In this document: positions 45,067 through 48,936 of the stretch, piece after piece
Layout of the letters: each line of letters starts with the position of its first letter
How positions within the stretch are numbered: the stretch's first letter is position 1
NCBI GenBank assembly: GCA_948907985.1
Contig: CAQWMM010000009.1
Coordinates: forward strand, 1 to 48,936
Direction: 5' to 3'
Length of the DNA: 48,936 nt
Source: an uncultured Bacillota bacterium
Lineage (GTDB): Bacteria; Bacillota; Dehalobacteriia; UBA4068; UBA4997
The notes under the pieces: generated by a model
Seen by the model: the letters and a program-made list of their open reading frames with translations, nothing else
Told to the model about the DNA's origin: nothing
The model's database searches: none
Program-made: the position numbers and the translations under genes

Positions 45067-47019
45067 ATGACAGAAAAGCCTACCTTTTATATTACTACGC
45101 CGATTTATTATCCCAGCGATAAACTGCATATTGGCCATGCCTATACCACAGTGGCGGCAGACGCGATGGCCCGTTACAAACGGCAGCGCGGTTATGACGC
45201 TTATTTTTTGACCGGTACAGACGAGCACGGGCTGAAAATTCAGCAGCGCGCAGCCGAGGCCGGCCTGAAGCCGCTGGAATTTGTGGATGGCATTGTGAAA
45301 GGGATTAAGCAGCTTTGGCAGCTTTTGGATATTGAGTATAGCGATTTTATCCGCACAACCGAGCCGCGGCATGAACAGTTGGTGCAGAAAATTTTCCAGA
45401 AAATATACGATCAGGGCGATATTTATAAATCGGAATATTCCGGCTGGTATTGTACTCCCTGTGAAACCTTTTTCACCGAGCATCAGCTGGCGGAGGGGCA
45501 TACCTGCCCGGACTGCGGCCGGCCGGTGCAGCTGGCGCATGAAGAGAGTTATTTTTTTAAGATGAGCAAGTATGCGGATAGGTGGCTGAAGTTTATTGAG
45601 GAAAATCCCGATTTTATTCAGCCGGAAACCCGCCGCAACGAAATGATTAATTTTGTTAAGCAGGGGCTGGAAGATTTGTGCGTATCCCGCACCACCTTTG
45701 ACTGGGGTATTAAAGTGCCGTTTGATGAAAAACACGTCGTCTATGTTTGGTTTGACGCATTGGTTAACTATCTTTCGGCGCTGGGGCTGGGCGGAGCTGA
45801 TGAGAGCAAATACCAGAAGTACTGGCCGGCTGACGTGCATTTGATGGCCAAAGATATTATTCGTTTCCATTCGATTGTCTGGCCGATTATCCTGATGGCA
45901 GCCGGGCTGCCGCTGCCTAAAAAGGTGGTGGCGCATGGCTGGCTGCTGATGCAGGGCGGCAAGATGAGCAAGAGCAAGGGCAATGTTGTTGATCCGGTGG
46001 TGTTGGTGGAGAAATACGGCGTAGACGCTATCCGGTTCTTCCTGCTGCGCGAGATGGCCTATGGCATGGACGCTAATTACAGCGAGGAAGCGCTGGTTAA
46101 CTGTATTAACGTGGATTTGGCCAACGATTATGGCAATCTGCTTTCCCGCACAACGGCTATGATTGAGAAGTTTTTGGGCGGCGAAGTTGCGCCCGGCAGC
46201 GACGGGACGGATTTTGACGCCGAACTGCTGGCTCTGGCGGCGGAAACACCGGCTAATATGGCCAAATATATGGACAAGGTGGATATTGCCAACGCCATTG
46301 CCGAGATTTGGAAACTGGTGGACAAGGCCAACAAATATATTGATTATACCGCGCCCTGGACGCTGAATAAAAATGGCGAAGTGGAAAAGCTGAAAACGGT
46401 TATGTATAATCTGGCCGAGGTTATCCGCCAGGTAACAATCTTAATTTCGCCGGTTATGCCCAACGTGGCGGACCGGGTTTGGCAGCAGCTTGGTCTGGAC
46501 GCGGCGGCAGCCGGCCAGGATTGGGACGCTTTGGCCTGGGGCGGCTTGCCGGCTGCAACAAAGATTCGGCGCGGCGATCCTTTGTTCCCGCGGATTGATT
46601 GGGAAAAGCAGCTGGCGGAGGAAACCGAGCCAGCCCCGGTTGAACCGGCAGAGGGCGTTGTGGCCCCGGCGATTGAGCCGATTAAGCCGGAAATCAGCAT
46701 TGAAGATTTTGAGCGGCTGGATTTGCGGGTTTGTAAGGTTGTGGCCTGCGAGAAAGTTAAAAAAGCGGATAAGCTGTTGCGGCTGACGGTTCAGCTTGGC
46801 CCGGACGAGGCCAGCCAGCGTACCGTTGTCAGCGGTATTGCCAAATACTATCAGCCGGAGGATTTGGTGGGTAAGCAGCTGGTTTTGGTAGCTAATCTTA
46901 AACCGGCCAAGCTGCGTGGCATTGAATCCCGCGGGATGATTTTAGCCGCTTCATTCGGCGATCAATTACAGGTTTTGCAGGCGCCGGCCGAAATTTTGCC
47001 GGGCGGCATTGTTAGATAA
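45067..47019 (+). CDS. metG: Methionyl-tRNA synthetase
   Basis: 650 aa from ATG 45067, 9 nt after GGGGG (45053-45057). Class I synthetase: HIGH motif in DKLHIGHAYTTVAADAMARY, LTGTDEHGLKIQ, zinc knuckle with CTPC and CPDC pairs (about residues 127-148), WFDALVNYLSALG, and KMSKS in GGKMSKSKGNVVDP. The anticodon-binding helical domain follows, and the last ~105 residues (DFERLDLRVCKVVACEKVKK, RGIESRGMILAA) form a C-terminal EMAP/Trbp111-type tRNA-binding OB fold, which dimerises the enzyme. No T-box is recognisable upstream. Confidence 0.97.
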   Translation: MTEKPTFYITTPIYYPSDKLHIGHAYTTVAADAMARYKRQRGYDAYFLTGTDEHGLKIQQRAAEAGLKPLEFVDGIVKGIKQLWQLLDIEYSDFIRTTEPRHEQLVQKIFQKIYDQGDIYKSEYSGWYCTPCETFFTEHQLAEGHTCPDCGRPVQLAHEESYFFKMSKYADRWLKFIEENPDFIQPETRRNEMINFVKQGLEDLCVSRTTFDWGIKVPFDEKHVVYVWFDALVNYLSALGLGGADESKYQKYWPADVHLMAKDIIRFHSIVWPIILMAAGLPLPKKVVAHGWLLMQGGKMSKSKGNVVDPVVLVEKYGVDAIRFFLLREMAYGMDANYSEEALVNCINVDLANDYGNLLSRTTAMIEKFLGGEVAPGSDGTDFDAELLALAAETPANMAKYMDKVDIANAIAEIWKLVDKANKYIDYTAPWTLNKNGEVEKLKTVMYNLAEVIRQVTILISPVMPNVADRVWQQLGLDAAAAGQDWDALAWGGLPAATKIRRGDPLFPRIDWEKQLAEETEPAPVEPAEGVVAPAIEPIKPEISIEDFERLDLRVCKVVACEKVKKADKLLRLTVQLGPDEASQRTVVSGIAKYYQPEDLVGKQLVLVANLKPAKLRGIESRGMILAASFGDQLQVLQAPAEILPGGIVR

Positions 47020-47058
47020 AAAATGTTAGAAAAAAGTTTCATTCTGGAGGCGTAATTA

Positions 47059-48297
47059 ATGGATAAACAACAGGTAGACGAGTATTTGAAGCGGGACCAT
47101 CTGGCCGATGTTAAGCAGGCCGAGGCCAACCTGCAAGGGGTTTTGCTGCCCACACCGCTGATGCACAGTATCTTTTTCAGCAAGGAATATAACTGCAATG
47201 TTTATATTAAACCGGAAAATTTGCAGCGCACTGGCTCTTTTAAGATTCGCGGCGCTTATAATAAAATCAGCAATCTGACTGCGGAGGAAGCGACGCGGGG
47301 TATTATTGCCGCCTCGGCTGGCAACCATGCCCAGGGCTGCGCGCTTTCGGCCCGGCAAAGAGGGGTTAAGGCCACTATCGTTATGCCTAATGTTACGCCG
47401 CTTTTAAAGGTGGAGGCTACTAAAAATCTGGGCGCTGATGTGGTGATCGCCGGCGATGTTTTTGACGAGGCCTATGAAAAAGCGGTGCAGCTGGCGGAGG
47501 AAAACGGCTATACTTTTATTCATCCCTTTGATGATTATGACGTGATTTGCGGCCAGGGCACTATTGCTCTGGAGGCGTTGACCGAACTGCCGGACGCGGA
47601 CGAGATTCTGGTGCCGATTGGCGGCGGCGGTCTGGCGGCGGGTATTGCTATGGCGGCCAAGGCGGTTAATCCCAAAATTAAGGTGATTGGTCTGGAGCCG
47701 GTTGGGGCAATGTCGATGAAACGCTCGCTGGAGCAGGGCCGCCCCTCCACGCTGGAAAATCTGAAAACCTGCGCCGAGGGCGTGGCGGTGCGCCGCCCCG
47801 GCGATTTAACCTATGCGCTTTGCGCTAAGTATTTGGATGATATTGTTACGGTTACGGAAAAAGATATTATGGAGGCCTTTTTGCTGACGCTGGAAAAGCA
47901 AAAACTGGTGGTGGAAACTGCCGGTGTGATTCCTCTGGCGGCGGTGAAAAAGCGCGCCCAGCCCGGCAAAAAAATTATTTGTCCGCTTTCCGGCGGCAAC
48001 ATTGATATGGTAACAATTTCTTCCATTATCAATCAGGGTATGATCAGCCGCGGCCGGATTATGTGCTTCTCTGTAGAACTGCCGGACAAGCCCTGGCAGC
48101 TGGCTAAAGTTGCTAACCTGCTGGCGGAGCATAACGCCAATGTTATTGAATTGGAGCATGACCAGTTTAAGGCGCTGGATCGCTACTCTAACAAGGTGGT
48201 GCTGGAGGTTACGGTGGAAACCAACGGCCACCTGCATATTCAGGAGGTGTTGGAGGCCCTCCAGGACGAAGGCTTTGCTGTTAAACGTATTTACTAA
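47059..48297 (+). CDS. ilvA: Threonine ammonia-lyase (threonine dehydratase)
   Basis: 412 aa; ATG 47059 after GGAGGCG. PLP fold-type II enzyme turning threonine into 2-oxobutanoate and ammonia, for isoleucine synthesis or catabolism. Schiff-base Lys in RTGSFKIRGAYNK, SAGNHAQGCALSA, glycine loop IGGGGLAAGIAMA, and a serine/glycine motif LSGGNIDM. The C-terminal ~80 residues are a single ACT domain (CFSVELPDKPWQLAKVANLL, NVIELEHDQF). That length and single ACT match the TdcB-like/short IlvA type of Bacillota rather than the long two-ACT enzyme. Confidence 0.94.
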   Translation: MDKQQVDEYLKRDHLADVKQAEANLQGVLLPTPLMHSIFFSKEYNCNVYIKPENLQRTGSFKIRGAYNKISNLTAEEATRGIIAASAGNHAQGCALSARQRGVKATIVMPNVTPLLKVEATKNLGADVVIAGDVFDEAYEKAVQLAEENGYTFIHPFDDYDVICGQGTIALEALTELPDADEILVPIGGGGLAAGIAMAAKAVNPKIKVIGLEPVGAMSMKRSLEQGRPSTLENLKTCAEGVAVRRPGDLTYALCAKYLDDIVTVTEKDIMEAFLLTLEKQKLVVETAGVIPLAAVKKRAQPGKKIICPLSGGNIDMVTISSIINQGMISRGRIMCFSVELPDKPWQLAKVANLLAEHNANVIELEHDQFKALDRYSNKVVLEVTVETNGHLHIQEVLEALQDEGFAVKRIY

Positions 48298-48309
48298 ATT
48301 ATTGGGTAC

Positions 48310-48344
48310 AAAAATCGCCCCGGAAAATTTCTGGGGCGATTTTT
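48310..48344 (+). terminator. Terminator after ilvA
   Basis: AAAAATCGCCCC (48310-48321) and GGGGCGATTTTT (48333-48344) form a perfect 12-bp stem extended by GAAA/TTTC pairing in the loop. Confidence 0.88.
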
Positions 48345-48360
48345 AAATGAAACAATAGTG

Positions 48361-48399
48361 CGCCGCCGTTTTGACTGAAAGGAATTGAAAACGACGGCG
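48361..48399. terminator. Second hairpin between ilvA and mazF
   Basis: CGCCGCCGTTTT (48361-48372) with AAAACGACGGCG (48388-48399), one mismatch on the plus strand that is G-U on the minus strand, followed on the plus strand by TTTGTTTTATATATTTT. It may back up the ilvA terminator or end the mazF transcript. Confidence 0.55.
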
Positions 48400-48414
48400 T
48401 TTGTTTTATATATT

Positions 48415-48777
48415 TTAATGCACAAAACGTTCGGGCGCAATGCCCATACTAATTTCCATGGCCTGATTGATGCGGTTCATGGTTATAGCGTCCAGGCAGG
48501 CCACCTTTTGCTGCAAGCGAACCTTGTCAATAGTGCGGATTTGTTCGGCCAGCACCACCGAATCTCTGGTAAGTCCTGATTCCTGACGGCTTAAAGCCAC
48601 ATGGGTTGGCAGCTTGGGCTTGGCCAGACGCGAGGTTATCGGCAGCACGATAGTTGTGGGGCTGTAGTTGTTGCCCACGTCGTTTTGCACCACCAACACG
48701 GGGCGCATACCGCCTTGTTCCGAGCCCTGCACTGGGTTTAGCTCTGCAAAGTAAATATCGCCTCTTTTTAAGGGCAT
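48415..48777 (-). CDS. mazF: EndoA/MazF-family endoribonuclease toxin
   Basis: 120 aa from ATG at 48777 (MPLKRGDIYFAEL), 8 nt after GGGAG; the in-frame GTG at 48786 lies within that site. Compact PemK/MazF fold: RGDIYFAELNPVQGSEQGG, RPVLVVQNDVGN, TTIVLPITSR, LSRQESGLTRDSVVLAEQIR and a C-terminal helix. This is close to Bacillus EndoA, which cuts single-stranded mRNA at short U-rich sites and is held by the EndoAI antitoxin. No antitoxin frame can be recognised in the 159 nt before it; the partner is probably beyond the window edge. Confidence 0.95.
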   Translation of the reverse strand: MPLKRGDIYFAELNPVQGSEQGGMRPVLVVQNDVGNNYSPTTIVLPITSRLAKPKLPTHVALSRQESGLTRDSVVLAEQIRTIDKVRLQQKVACLDAITMNRINQAMEISMGIAPERFVH

Positions 48778-48936
48778 TTCTCTCACTCCCTGTCGTTTTT
48801 GGGTAAACCGCAGCCTGGCTTATGTAGGCCGGCACACTGTGGTTTGCCTTGTTTTTTAATGCCTTGATGTTAATATATTTGCCCAGATGTCCTTGAACTT
48901 ATACCGGCAGGACTGGTTTTATCTTCGGTAAAATTT

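Noticed and set aside
48778..48936. Antitoxin gene (EndoAI/MazE type) upstream of mazF
   Set aside because: All three minus-strand frames hit a stop within this stretch, with no start codon and ribosome binding site pair; an upstream gene may end here but cannot be identified.
1..48936. tRNA or rRNA genes, insertion sequences, prophage or CRISPR arrays
   Set aside because: No cloverleaf with GGTTCRANYCC, no rRNA segments, no transposase or integrase motifs and no spaced repeats were recognised anywhere in the window.

Overview
The window is a roughly 49 kb piece of a bacterial chromosome, almost certainly from a Bacillota (Firmicutes) member of middling G+C. Evidence for this is the synteny (maf-mreBCD, rplU-rpmA-obgE, nadD-yqeK-rsfS, infC-rpmI-rplT, pheST-U32 peptidase-mutS2), strong AGGAGG ribosome binding sites, TTGACA/TATAAT-type promoters often with a TGn extension, rho-independent terminators, a Bacillus-type LexA box, EndoA-type MazF, DegV and a tiny SpoVM-like gene that hints at endospore formation. 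I cannot place it to genus. Unlike most Bacillota, L27 has no cleavable N-terminal extension and no prp gene lies between rplU and rpmA.

Layout. 1-3023: 3' end of maf, then mreBCD (cell shape). 3024-4650: an AT-rich accessory island with two small Cro/C1-type regulators, three homologous hairpins and a previously unannotated convergent gene pair that has every hallmark of a type I toxin-antitoxin system (29-aa membrane peptide on the minus strand, antisense RNA on the plus strand, shared bidirectional terminator, and a 24-nt repeat able to pair with the toxin start region). 4656-11057: rplU (structured leader), rpmA, obgE, an uncharacterised membrane-anchored protein, nadD, yqeK, rsfS and a pyridoxamine kinase. 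11141-14955: a small membrane protein, DegV, then infC (AUU start, structured leader with terminator)-rpmI-rplT-SpoU methyltransferase. 14993-23853: a 35-aa YqzL-like protein, terminator, a dispersed repeat, then pheS-pheT-U32 peptidase-mutS2.

23929-32363 is accessory and regulatory: a HAD phosphatase, a DUF4430-type lipoprotein, an operon of XRE/desulfoferrodoxin-like regulator + LytTR response regulator + GHKL kinase, ComE-like direct repeats in front of a coiled-coil protein of unknown function, a threonine aldolase-like enzyme, a PAS protein, a WYL regulator and a TfoX-GyrI fusion. 32320-40245 (minus strand): a hemerythrin/repeat/receiver fusion, a MATE exporter with its MarR regulator and operators, an XRE/TPR-like regulator, the SpoVM-like mini-gene and a DinG-type exonuclease-helicase. 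40475-48936: lexA with its own SOS box, a polar amino-acid ABC transporter, a TetR-controlled flavin reductase, metG, ilvA (with ACT domain) and mazF/endoA.

The most novel item is the type I toxin-antitoxin cassette at 4167-4455. Next are the LytTR operator and its target (28010-28717), the SpoVM-like ORF (37245-37313), and two families of structured repeats (3089/15280 and 3677/4100/4501). Every family assignment here is from reading motifs by eye; no database search was run.
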